Of a DNA stretch of 64,000 bases, positions 19,862 to 31,089 are shown piece by piece. The first letter of the stretch is position 1, and every line of letters starts with the position of its first letter. This DNA comes from Pomacea canaliculata. Lineage: Eukaryota > Mollusca > Gastropoda > Architaenioglossa > Ampullariidae. Both the position numbers and the translations under genes were made by a program. The notes under the pieces are model-generated. The model searched no databases and was not told the DNA's origin. It worked only from the letters and a program-made list of their open reading frames with translations. The stretch is from contig NC_037596.1 in assembly GCF_003073045.1 (NCBI RefSeq), positions 26,014,392 through 26,078,391 of the forward strand, read 5' to 3'.

Positions 19862-21685
19862 ATGCTTTTAAACAGCGAAGAAACCATGAACACATGGAGT
19901 GAGATACTGTTTGACAAGCTTTGGCCTACCACTGTGTTTGTCGTGGTTCTGATTGCCGTGGGTGTCCCAGGTAACCTGCTCGTCTTCTGTGTTTACCTGA
20001 AGCGTTTTCGTCCCAGTGCCGCCAGAGTGTTCATCCTCGCCATGGCCGTGTGTGACTTCCTGACCAATGTCATCAGTCTTCCCTTGATGATTTTTCATCT
20101 CAAGCACTTTTACAACTCTGTGGATAGTCCAACCTGCAAATTTATTCAGGCTTCGTGGAGGTTCCCCACCATCACGTCGGTGTTGTTGCTGGTGTGTGTG
20201 GCCGTTGATCGTCATCGTCGCATCTGTTTTCCTTTCAAACCACAGATCACACACCGACAAGCAATACTCATACTGCTGTTCCTGTTGATTATAACTGTAC
20301 TGATTACTTCTCCTTTTGTTATCTTTTATGGTCGATTTCGGTGTTTTCTTGAGGAACAATATTTTCCGTCGCCTTGGATAAAAGGCACTGCCGTCCTATT
20401 GATGATACTCGTTGCTATATCAGTGATCATACTCATGGTCTGCTACATCCACATCGTTTGCAAAGTTCGACATTTTAAGATGAACAGGCAGAGAAGAGGT
20501 ATAAACCAGCCAAATAAGGATGATCAAGGACAGCAATCAAAGTTTTCTTCTGATTATAGCGAGCCCCAGCAAGCGTGGGATTCCCAGAACACCAATCCTA
20601 ACTCAGATGCAAAAAAAGGTAATTTCAGTGTAATGACTAGTCCAGAAACATCCTCAGTGGATGCTCAGACGACACAAGAAAGTCTCAACACTGTTTTGAA
20701 TGAGCCTCTGTCTCTCGAAATGCCAGTTATGTTACAAGTTTCGTCGCCAGCAATAAAAACAACTGTTGGAGTACAACTGTCAGATAATTCAAATTTAATA
20801 CCGAAAAATATCACAAGTCCTCAACCAAGTGACGAACTGACTTCCGAAAATACCACAACCTTTAAAGTTAAAGAGAAAGAAATGAAGGATGACGGGAAAA
20901 GAACGTTGGGAAGGAAGGACGGAGGAAGTAAACAAACACGATTTTCTAAAACCACACTCATGATGCTCGTGCTGACCATGACAACCATTGTCCTCTTCGT
21001 TCCACACCTTGTTATCGAGTAAGTAAAACTGATTTTGAAGTAAACAATGTAACGACCCTTCATCTTCCTAAGAAGCTAATCAGAAAAAGGTCTGATCACT
21101 TACTAAAAAATACAAGACATTTTATTTGAATTACATTTCTTACCAGCGTTTTCATAACCTCTTGAGCATCAACTGAAGATGAAGGTGGATTTTGACAATG
21201 CATCTTTTGATATAATGAATAAATGAAGGAAGAAAGATTAAAATTTATATTACTTTTGTATTATCTATGTTTATGACACAATTTGTAGAGTAGTTAAAAC
21301 CATTTTCAGTTGTTTAGTTAGTGAATATAGCATTATTCTATTTCTCGAAATGTGGAAATCTTAATGTAAGATGAGGAACTCAGAACTCATTGTTCTTTCT
21401 CCTTTACTTAAACATAGAAACACTTACATGTTCATATTGGAAACTGCAACATATGAGCTCACACTCCGGACTAAGAGTTTATTTTCTTACAGAATATGGA
21501 AGGGTGGATGTCTTGACGTCCATTCACCTGTAATGGAGATGAACATCTGTCAGGTGGCTCACATCTTCCCATACCTCAACAGTGTCATCAATCCCTTCAT
21601 CTACAGCTTCTGTAACCCAAAGTTTCGTCTGCAATGTCGACTGTTTCTACGCAGTGTGTACAACTGTGTGTCGCTTCCTATCTGA
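19862..21685 (+). CDS. Rhodopsin-like (class A) GPCR B, two exons
   Basis: Exon 1 is 19862-21018 and exon 2 is 21493-21685; joined 1350 nt, 449 residues. Intron phase 2, GTAAGT/TTCTTACAG. Short N-terminus, TM1 with GVPGNLLVFCVYL, TM2 AMAVCDFL, Cys in PTCKF, DRHRR from residue 116, long polar third loop, TM6 starting TRFSKTTLMML, TM7 with NPFIY, then CNPKFRLQCRLF. Extracellular loop 2 is 8 residues shorter before its Cys than in A and C, where YGQNR or SGQNR is followed by a longer stretch. A second in-frame Met (MNTWSE) lies 8 residues in. An AATAAA at 22176-22181, about 490 bases past the stop, may end the transcript. Ligand unknown. Confidence 0.92.
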
Positions 21686-22446
21686 TTTGCTTTTATGAGA
21701 GATTCTTCAAGAAGATAAGTATTGGCATGAGTCTGCTGCACAGCACCACTCCTGAGTACTGGTCATGTGACTAACACGGAGCATGCGCAATTTTGAAGAG
21801 TTTTGTAGAAAGACACACCCAACACACACACACACACACATCTTTATACATACAGCCACACACACACACACGTCTGTATCTATATATACATAGAGTGAAA
21901 AATATAAATAATGTGTCTATAGCCTTAAAAACGATATATCTTTAGGTCGGTGAATTTTTGTTTATTGTTTCTTCTCCGATGACTTTAAAAAGATTCTCCA
22001 GTCTAAAACTGTACAGATTATGGCTGTCATACTTCAGCATTACGGAATTTGTTTCAAAGATTCTGTTTGTATAATTTTTACTTTTTGTACTTTGTCATTA
22101 ATATAGTATTCTGCTTTAACAGATTTTTGTTTTGTGTTTCCAACTCATTTAACTTGTGCTATGTTATTTAAGCATAATAAAATTCATACATTGTGGGATT
22201 CTTAGCAAGTTCGTTAATTATCTTTTTGTTAATAATGTTAATTCTTTATATTTTAAAAAGAAAGTACAGCGAGAGAAACTAGTCTGGATGTTGCCAGTGT
22301 GAGATTTCTAATCACAGATACACTTTCAAACACCAAAGCATTGTAAAAATATTTGCACATGATTTTTTTCTACCTTTTAATTGCCATTTTTTAATATTGA
22401 AAATAAAGTTTAGTCTTCATGAACATTGTGTCCTTATTGGTAAATC
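21686..22446 (+). other. 3' flank of GPCR B, (CA)n tracts and poly(A) signals
   Basis: Contains (CA)n at about 21821-21840 and 21855-21869, AATAAA at 22176-22181 and another near 22402. No other gene. Confidence 0.5.
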
Positions 22447-22717
22447 AGTCGAGAGCATAAATGGAAAACAAGGCCTAGATAAAAAGTTCCAGACCATAAG
22501 GTCAGCCTGCTCCAGTGACAGACCATGGTTGATGCTGTCCTCTAAACAGCTTCCTAGTAGTCACACGAGTGTGTCAGGCTCGAGCTGCAAGGAAACGACC
22601 GAATTTCCTGTCAACAAAAAAAGTGTCGGCCAGATAACAAGTGATGCTCACATCATCTGTGTCCTCGTTCTTCATCTCTGTAGCGAAACTGAACTTGAGA
22701 GTCGATAAGGAAAAGTA
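22447..22717 (+). repeat. Second copy of GPCR leader segment, without adjacent receptor ORF
   Basis: Paralogue of 19556-19840. The next receptor start is almost 1 kb downstream at 23691. The segment ends with GGAAAAGTAAGA, which could be a splice donor, so it may be a 5' UTR exon of GPCR C, or an orphan left by loss of a receptor. No convincing acceptor directly before 23691 was found. Confidence 0.65.
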
Positions 22718-22807
22718 AGATTTGATGCGACTCCTGACTATTTTGAGGCCATGAATAAGAAACATTCATCAGTTCTTGTTATTATTGTTTAGACAATGTT
22801 CTCTCCC

Positions 22808-22811
<4 letters not shown>

Positions 22812-22851
<40 letters not shown>
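22812..22851. repeat. (TC)n microsatellite
   Basis: About 20 TC units followed by TATATATATA. Confidence 0.95.
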
Positions 22852-22854
<3 letters not shown>

Positions 22855-22869
22855 ATATATACATCTTCT

Positions 22870-23690
22870 TGTGTTGCTGTCCCTTGACAAAGCTTGAAAG
22901 TCTTTGTTAAGAAGACAGCATCGTGGTTTGTAGTTTGAGATCTCGTCTTCCGAGTGTTTCCCCTTTTGTACAAAAGTAAAGGTTTATCTGCAGAATAACT
23001 CAGGTTTTCAAACTTGTAACTTCTGGAAGGAAAGAATGTTCAATCCGGAGGGAGAAAAATTTAAGGGCGCACGTGGCACTAGCATATGCTGGAAGAGCCT
23101 AATATCACAAACACTTTGCGCATATCTTTTGCGCACCTCATTACCAAAAGGTCAATAACTTAATTGGGGACTTCCCAAAGCGCCTCTTTAATCATAAAAT
23201 TTTGACAGGCAACCTCTTCAACATCAAAAACTTCCTTCTTGTCTGCTCGGTCTGTCACTCACTCGTTGTGAAGTGCTGTGAGTTATGAGCATGTCGGCTT
23301 TCCACGACTTCAAAGCCACTCGAACAAAAAAAAAAAGCATAGCACTGATTTATACACTTACATAATATTGCATGTATACTTTAAAAATAGTCACAGTCAG
23401 AATGAATCTGTAAGGTTTCGTTCATATGTAGCCCTCCCCAGTCCGGATGGGAAAAGCTCCGAGCTTTGATTGGTTTAAGTGGGCTCATTAATCTACTTTT
23501 TTCGTAAACCTGATTACTAATATATAATTACATATATATGTGTGTTTATGTGTGTGTTTGTGTGTGTGTGAGAGAGAGAGGGGGAGTTTCATTTATTGTA
23601 GACATCTAAGTTTGTAATCAGAAGTCCTACAATCATCTGAAGCGGAGGTTCATTTTTGATGGAAGGGAGTGAGGAATACAACCCAAAAGA
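22870..23690. other. 5' region of GPCR C, no other gene seen
   Basis: Holds (GT)n/(GA)n at about 23538-23580 and an A run at 23325-23335. No other supported feature. Confidence 0.4.
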
Positions 23691-25442
23691 ATGCCTTCAT
23701 ACAGCGATGAAACCATAAACGACATAAGCAATCAGCTGATTAAAAATCTCTGGCCCACCATCGTATTTATCGTCGTTTTGATTATTGTCGGTGTCCTCGG
23801 AAACTTGCTCGTCTTCTGTGTTTACCTGAAGCGCTTTCGTCCCAGTGCCGCCAGAGTGTTCATCCTCGCCATGTCTGTTTGCGACTTACTGTCCAACATT
23901 CTCAGTCTCCCCTTGACAATTTTCCACCTGAAACATTTTTACAACTCTGTTGATAATCCGACTTGCAAAGTAATTCAAGCTTCGTGGAGATTCCCAACAA
24001 TCATGTCCTTGTTGTTGCTGGTGTGTGTGGCCATTGACCGCCATCGTCGCATCTGTTGTCCTTTCAAACGACAGATCACAGATCGTCAAGCAATACTCAT
24101 GCTACTGATGCTCTTTGTTGTGTCTGTACTACTTACTTCACCATTTGTGGTTATTTCTGGTCAGAATCGACTGGAATACATCGGGTTTGTGACCTGCTCT
24201 GTGAAAGACGAATACCTTCAGTCGCCATGGAGAACGAGCACTGGCATCCTATTCATGGTTTTCTTTCTTATAGCCCTGGCCATTCTTATGGTCTGCTACC
24301 TCCACATCGTTTGCAAAGTTCAGCAATTAAAGATGAACAGACACAGAATGGGTGGAAGTCAACCACATAAATATGTCCCAACCCAGTGGTCCATGTCCAA
24401 TCAAGTTTCTTCTAATAACAGAAAGATGTCATCAGGGAGTTCTTTCCAAATAAACTCAGATCCAGAAAAGGATGATTCGAAAATCCTCTCTAGTTTAGAA
24501 ACACATTCAGAAAATGCCGTTGCAGAGACGACAGAAACTAGTCTGAAAACTGTATCAAATGAATCCATGTCACACGAACTGTCAGTCACTTCACAGGTTT
24601 CATCACCAGTAACAGTCACAAACGTTGCTTCACAACTGTTAATTAATTCAGCTTTAAACTCGAGGAGTATCGCCGGTTCCCAACAAAGAATCGAACCCAT
24701 GACTGAAAATCTCCAAACCTCGAGAGTTACACAGGAAGAAGAGAAGACTGGTGCGAAAAATTCGTTGGCAAGGAAGGAAGGACGGAAACAAACAAAATTT
24801 TCTAAAACCACATTCATGATGCTCGTGCTCACCTTGACAACCATTGTCCTCTTTGTTCCACACATCATACTCGTGTGAGTAAAACTGCTTAGTATAGTCT
24901 TTCTTTAATACCTGTTATTTAAATGGTAATGATTACGAGTAATTTTCTTAGCTGCTAATTAAAAGTACAAAACAGAATATTTATTAGAAAGGTCTAACTG
25001 TCAGTACCTCATAAAAGTTATAAGCAGGTGATGCTAAAAGTCCATAAGACAATTTAACATAGTCAAGTTTTTTTTCATCTTTATAAGTTGTAAGACTTGA
25101 AAAACAAAAATTCACACAGACGATCACACAGACATCTACAGTTCCTAAACTTCCACGGAAATCTGACTTCACAATGGTTATCATCTCAACAGGATACAGA
25201 AGGATGGATGTCTCCGGCATGAGGATGTTGTGAAGATGAACTTCTGTGCAGTGGCTCTGCTCTTCCCATACCTCAACAGTGTCATCAATCCTTTCATCTA
25301 CAGCTTCTGTAACCCGAAATTCCGTCTACAGTGTCGACTGTTTTTACAGAGTTTGTGGTCGGCTCCAGACATGAACAGTAAATACTTTTACCAGATGATT
25401 CTCTGCAACATGGAGTGTATTCTACACGGTGTTAGACGTTAA
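23691..25442 (+). CDS. Rhodopsin-like (class A) GPCR C, two exons
   Basis: Exon 1 is 23691-24874 and exon 2 is 25193-25442; joined 1434 nt, 477 residues. Intron phase 2, GTGAGT/CTCAACAG. TM1 with GVLGNLLVFCVYL, TM2 AMSVCDLL, Cys in PTCKV, DRHRR from residue 116, Cys in loop 2 (VTCSV), third intracellular loop of about 150 residues rich in Ser, Thr, Asn and Glu, TM6 starting TKFSKTTFMML, TM7 with NPFIY and CNPKFRLQCRLF. The C-tail is about 20 residues longer than in B and contains several Cys, possible palmitoylation sites. The upstream leader copy at 22447-22717 may belong to it. Ligand unknown. Confidence 0.92.
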
Positions 25443-25639
25443 GAAAATGATTGATTTTTGTCTGATTCAATCCTTCATTATTTTATTTATTATTTTATGT
25501 GTTCATATAGTATTCTTATGTCCGCTTACATTTATTTATTGTTTATTTTATTAATGGCCTCCTTAGATTATGAACAAATGCTGTATGTCTCTTGTAGGGT
25601 CTTAATTGTATTGAACTCGTCCTCACCCCTTGCCTAATA

Positions 25640-25705
25640 CCTTTCCTGTCACCATTCCTCAACGGTGTCTTCTACCCATTCATCTACAGTTTTTGTAACT
25701 ATGTA
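25640..25705 (+). pseudogene. Relict of a GPCR TM7 exon
   Basis: The string ctcaacggtgtcttctaccc and the following attcatctacagtttttgta match the TM7 exon of the three receptors (FLNG VFYPFIYSFCN against YLNS VINPFIYSFCN), including the conserved spacing. Sequence on both sides no longer matches, and no exon 1 follows. It is the remains of a further receptor copy or of exon duplication. Confidence 0.7.
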
Positions 25706-27330
25706 TTTATTCCTTCACTTTGTTTCCTCTTTCATTTTTTCTTGTATTCATTTATTTTTTATTTCCTTTCTTCTCTTTTTATTTCTTTTATTTTTTCGTT
25801 TTAGAAAACATCTTAATTCTTTTTATAATTTATGAAAATTTTTATTAACACCTCCTGGAATGTTTTGTCTGCATAGAAAACAATATCTTACATTGTAACT
25901 TACAAATGCATGTGAATTTTAGCAAATTTTTGTCGGCGCCTGCACAGAGACCTCTTTCTGTGTGATTTATGTCCCCCTTGCATGTTGTAGACTTCATCAA
26001 GGGAGTGACCTCGAGGGCTACAACACGAGATGTGGCAAAGAAACTAATGGTTAAACTTTAGTTCTAAAGACTTAAGCTCATAAATCCAGACGCCTTGGTT
26101 TGCATCCCCTTCACATCTTCTCGTGCCAACATTTTAAGTGGTCCATCAAGAAAGGAAGTAGTCTTTATGTATTCCGGAACAAAGCTGTGTCGTCCTTACC
26201 ATATCTTATTGTCAATTCTATGGATGTATATCTCTGGACTGCTTGCAAATGATTTTCCTTCTCCACTCCATCCCATGGTAACTTCTAGAACGAGGCCAAA
26301 GCTCAAAGTCACTTCCGGTTTAACTAAAGAAGAACAGACGATGAGAAAGCTCTCATGTTGAACCTCAAGCTTCATTGTCTGGATTTTTTCAGTTCAAATC
26401 GTGGAAAGTGGAGATCGAGTACCTTTGTCAATAAAAGTAACAAATTTATTATCAGTCTACTGATGAGTTAAAAATTTTATTGCGGTACTGAATATTGAAG
26501 CTGCTAAATGGTTCGCCGAGACCTCAGAACCTACATCTTAGAGTTGGTCTCGGCAGACAGCTAGCCATCCAGAGATATACCACTATGGTTCATATATTTT
26601 CCACCAAGATAAAGACACGTCCTTCACATATCTTACTGTCAGCACTTTTCGTGAGTAGAAAAAGACATTACCCCAAATTTGACATCCGGGAATCATTAAT
26701 CAGATTGTGAAGTGAACCGAGAAAACAAAAGGGATGTGTACTGGACGAGCCGAGACACCCTGTCTTCCAGTAAAGCTGTCAAGGGACGATATTTTTATGA
26801 TTTATGGCGATACAACGGCTTTCTTTATTTGTTACATTTGAAACAATACATTGTGCAGGCTAAACATTTACTTGTTATGTGGCTTCAGTGCAAGGAAGTA
26901 AGAAACACTCGCTTGTAAATATTTTTGTCACGACATCCATAATAGCTCTGTGTCTTGTGCGAGTTTTTTGTCATTCCTCCTTTCTTCTCTCATAATGCAC
27001 GGATTGTCTTTGTATTTACACGAAGAAAGACATAATGTACATTTTTTAAATATTTAATATCTCATGGCCATGGTAGAGGTATACCCCTAACCCCTTAAGC
27101 GACATTGTTTTTTTAAGAATATCTTAGGTTTCTATTTCCCAGTTTTTTGTTCTTTGTTTTATTTATTTTATGTTTGTCCTTATGTTTGTCTGTTTAGTTA
27201 TTTATATAATCTCTTGATTGCTTACTTGTTTGGAGTGAGGTAGTGTTTGCAAATGTGTCTCAGAGATTTCTTGAGCGTGCATGACACTGTCAGCGTTGGT
27301 GTGTGTTGCCTGCACGTCTTTGTCCTTTGT
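25706..27330. other. Intergenic, T-rich start, no gene seen
   Basis: 25706-25850 is nearly all T and C on the plus strand. Two loosely similar blocks (catatcttattgtcaattct near 26201 and catatcttactgtcagcact near 26628) suggest an old internal duplication. No gene recognised. Confidence 0.4.
26515..26554. repeat. 9-bp perfect inverted repeat
   Basis: GCCGAGACC at 26515-26523 and GGTCTCGGC at 26546-26554, loop of 22 bases. Meaning unknown. Confidence 0.7.
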
Positions 27331-27343
27331 CATCATCATCATT

Positions 27344-27421
<78 letters not shown>
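27331..27421. repeat. (ATC)n microsatellite
   Basis: About 30 CAT units with one ATT interruption. Gives chance poly-Met or poly-Asp ORFs on the minus strand that are not genes. Confidence 0.97.
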
Positions 27422-27422
<1 letters not shown>

Positions 27423-27901
27423 GTAGAGAGTGAGCCAAAGGATTCCGGAACCACGTGGGGCAACTGAAGGAGAGCTGCCCCAAACCGAGTCCAATGGCGA
27501 AATGTTGTTGCGGCCCTAAGCTCCTCGAGGAGTAACAAGGAATAAAACTCACTCTCCCACACACCTGAACAATTATTTAGGTACACTTTTAACTTATCAA
27601 AGTTCTTTCTTATTAACCCAGGTCCAAAAGTCTACCCTTACCCACACAGGTCAGAAAGAAGTGCAAGGACTTAGCCAAGCTGTTAGTGACTGGAGGTCTT
27701 CAGGTTAGTGGGACACTGCAGTGACAGTGATAGGTGCATACAACACGCTAACTACATTTGTTTACTTTTCAGAACAGTCACAGAGATTAACGGTCCTCCC
27801 ACACCTGACCACAGAATTCGGTAAACAGGTCGACAATTTGTCTTCTTCTCGTGACTTTTTCTCATTCAGTAGAAAGTATTTTTAGTCACCAGACGCTACT
27901 G

Positions 27902-27932
<31 letters not shown>

Positions 27933-30460
27933 GGTGAAACAATCTGTGGTCAATCCCACTAGGAAGTAATCACACGCCCAATTGTACAATAGGATATTAT
28001 TTTCATTGTCGTTTATTACAACTCGTTCCTCGAACTTGATGTCATTTACACCGGTTTATAAAGAAATGTTATTATTTGTTTATTAATTCAGAAATGAGTG
28101 TTTCGTGTTAAGGGTTAGAGAAGTATCTACCAGACCCTTCAAAAAATGTCTGGCTGGTAATGAAGTAGAAACCTTTATTCCTTCCTTCCTTACATGAATA
28201 TATACATTTCATTGACTCTTCTGTTTTCAAACTTCTCATTTTTTTCTTTATTTCTCTCTTTTTTTTTCTCTCTCTCTCTCTTCCAACTCGTCTGCGTACA
28301 GGCACACACTTAAAATTAGTTTTCGCTTTCTCTATTTCTCTCTTTCTTTTTCTTTACTTCTTTTTTCTCTCTGTATCTCTTTGTCTCCGAACTTATACCA
28401 CACACACACACACAGACACACGGGCGCCCACCACACACTCACAGTCTTCTCCTCTTACTCATCTTTTCTTTACCTGCCTTATTTTACCTGAGTTACATAA
28501 CATTTTGCTATTAATTTCCATCAGGACATGTTTTCTGAGCATTAATGTCATACATCTTCTAGACAAGTCCCAGAAGAATGCATAAAAGTATAAAAGAGCT
28601 CATTTTTCTCTGAGAGGTCCAAAACAGCCTCCACCTCTTTTCTTCCCCCTTCTTGTCCTTTTCTCTCCACCACTTCCTCATGCCCTAGAGCTAATGTCTC
28701 GGCAAAATTATTTCTCAATATGCAGAAACAGTCGTTAAAACATTGCCGGGCGGTGTAAAACGTCCGGGGAGACGAAATTATGTAAGCCCCATTAACACAT
28801 GCAGTTAATAAAGCCCTCATGATTTAAGGCTACTTCTAGAAAGAACCAGAAAATGAATATTAAAATCTGAATAGAAGCTGGGAGTGAAAAGGTTAATGCG
28901 TCCTGCGTCAGGAAGAACAAAAAGGATCGACGGGAGGACACTGGCAGGAGACGGTTGTGAAGAAACCGAGCAAGAAGGTGCAGGTACAATAATACTCCCT
29001 CTGCTTGGGCAGAGCTCTACACAACCAGGTAAGTTAAATAAATGTTGGTCTTTCAGATTCTATACAGTGATTGATGTGTAATATATTGACATTATATATA
29101 TATCAATCTTTTATGATCCCATCGGTTAAAAAAAATATTGTGGGAGTTTCATATTTTTATATTACTGCCATTTCTATGAAATAAAGTTTTGAAAAAGACT
29201 GCACACTTTATTTCTATGATCTATAAAACCTAAATGAACATCATCATATTTATTCATATATATTTCCAAAATATGGGGATTTCTAACTAGACGGTTTGAC
29301 TTATTTATTTTGGGCCTCGGTAAAACTCTGTCTTTACTTTGAAAGGATTTGAAATCGTTCATTTATTCCAAGGAAACGCAGTCATTATCTAGCGAAATGA
29401 AATTTATTATTTTTATCATAATTCATTTTTTTTTTCTAGTGATTCTCATAAAAGTCTTGCTATTTCTTTCATGTCACTGTGGACATGACAATTGTTAGTA
29501 AAGAAAAAATGTTTTCCATCCAGCGGAAGAAGCTTGTCAGAGCAGAGAAGAACTAAAAGAGAAAAATAAACACTGGGGTAGTCACGACTGCGTTTGATCC
29601 GATCCTTTAGCGGGTCCAACATTTTTTTTGCCTATTGAAAGGTAGAAGTTCGACCTTTTTGGTCCTTAACCGGAAAATGTCGTTGACTGTTTGACCATCT
29701 TAACAAAGTTACATGTCAAGGTTCAAAGAAACCAGTAGTTTGGAGGCGATGCTTCAGTCCTTCGCCTATTTAGAATGGTGTTTATGCATGGAATACAATA
29801 AAAAAATGTTTGTTTTTTGTTTTTGGTTGGTTATGTACATGCGCGGTCTTCGTTCTTTCTCTACATGTGACATTTATTTACATGGTTGACTGCTTTTCCA
29901 TGATGTAGTCTTAATTACTGGCTCGGCATTAAACACCAATTTACCAGCGCGATGTAAAAACATAAAATTTTTTAGTTGAATACTCATGTTTTAGGAGCAA
30001 TTTAAAGAAGATAATTTGTTAAAAGATAATGAGTGTAGTTACAGCTTAAATGTAATCACTGTGAGCAGTGTCATAGCACATGCGCAAAACGAATATGAAT
30101 GCAACTTCTGGATCACGTGACCGTGTCAGCCGTTCATAAGAAATGTATGTTCTTGCTACCATATACTCTCATCAACTACCGAATCCATTCTCTAGGTTGA
30201 CAAAAATGTAAGTTATAGGTGGAACTTTGAAATACAAAATTAAAGAAACTGTAATGAAGTTTAACAGAATAAACTGGAAACCGTGATGAAAATACAAAAA
30301 CATTGAAAATGATCAGATATTGGTCTAGAACTGGTTTATGTGACAATTTTTATTATCGGACATTTCGGATGTTTATGATCAGTTCATACTGTCGTAAGTT
30401 TTATCGCCTCTGAACCAAATCGTTTACCTCCATCGTTTCTTTTTTTTTCCTCTCGTGCAG
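27422..30460. other. Gene-poor stretch; possible 5' UTR exon end at 29028
   Basis: No coding gene recognised. (ATTT)n at 27901-27931, CT-rich DNA at 28250-28400, (CA)n near 28402. A strong donor, ACCAG|GTAAGTT, after 29028 could end a 5' UTR exon spliced to the acceptor at 30460 of the small secreted protein gene. That link is inference. Confidence 0.35.
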
Positions 30461-30470
30461 CGATCCAGGC

Positions 30471-30836
30471 ATGGCCTCCACACTTCACCTCCTGACCCTC
30501 TCCTGCGCTCTCGTGACCTTAACCCTTGGCTGCGGGTTCGACCGGTTCTACCGCTGTGACCCCAATGCCTGGTCCTGCACGAATCGGGGCGGCTACTGTG
30601 ACGTCAGAGGCGGGCGATGCACGTGCGTCTCGCCCAACGCCGGCTACAACAGCGGCCCTGGGGGTCCCTACCCTGGAGGTCCCAACAATGGATATTATCA
30701 CAACGGTCCCTACGGGGCGTACGTGGAGCCAGAAGGCAACTACTACGCCCAGCGTGGCCCCATAAACGAGCAAAACATCGAGGGGACGGGGAATGTCATG
30801 GTAGAAATGGCCAAGGTGGCCAGCATGATCAGTTAA
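30471..30836 (+). CDS. Small secreted Cys-rich protein with Gly/Pro/Tyr-rich region
   Basis: Single coding exon of 121 residues, preceded by a strong acceptor (polypyrimidine then GTGCAG at 30460) ten bases before the ATG, so at least one upstream non-coding exon is expected. Residues 1-20 are a signal peptide (cut after TLTLG likely). Residues 21-52 hold six Cys, spaced C-x7-C-x6-C-x6-C-x6-C-x-C and ending GGYCDVRGGRCTC. Residues 53-92 are rich in Gly, Pro, Asn and Tyr, then an acidic to neutral tail without Cys. Codon use is GC-rich against AT-rich surroundings, supporting a real gene. The GGYC...RCTC end recalls the gamma-core of molluscan defensins, but the CxxxC step of CS-alpha-beta peptides is missing; an EGF-like or shell/mucus matrix protein is as likely. 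No family assigned. Confidence 0.82.
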   Translation: MASTLHLLTLSCALVTLTLGCGFDRFYRCDPNAWSCTNRGGYCDVRGGRCTCVSPNAGYNSGPGGPYPGGPNNGYYHNGPYGAYVEPEGNYYAQRGPINEQNIEGTGNVMVEMAKVASMIS

Positions 30837-31067
30837 CCACTCGTCATTACCCTCGGGATGAAAACAAACGGAAAACTGTTGCCTCTAATGACTACTTAGG
30901 CCTAGAAGTGTTCTTTGAAACTGACTTTTGTAAACTTGACAAACAAAGAGGACGGAAATAGATTTCTCAATTTTCAATTTTTTATATATTTTTAGTGTTT
31001 TTATCGGTTTTGTAAGAAAAGTTATGTGCTGTTAGTGATAAGAAATGTGTTTTGATCATATATATAT

Positions 31068-31073
31068 ATTAAA
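31068..31073 (+). terminator. Poly(A) signal ATTAAA of the small secreted protein gene
   Basis: ATTAAA about 230 bases after the stop codon, following a (TA)n tract. Confidence 0.5.
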
Positions 31074-31089
31074 GATTTAACTTGAGGTC

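Noticed and set aside
19868-20359. 163-codon minus-strand ORF over GPCR B
   Set aside because: Antisense shadow; the plus frame carries all seven-helix receptor motifs.
27202-27586. Two minus-strand ORFs with poly-Met or poly-Asp runs
   Set aside because: Both are frames of the (ATC)n microsatellite, without splice or family support.
30519-30961. Overlapping ORFs on both strands around the secreted peptide
   Set aside because: The 121-residue frame has a signal peptide and ordered Cys; the others are GC-rich by-products.
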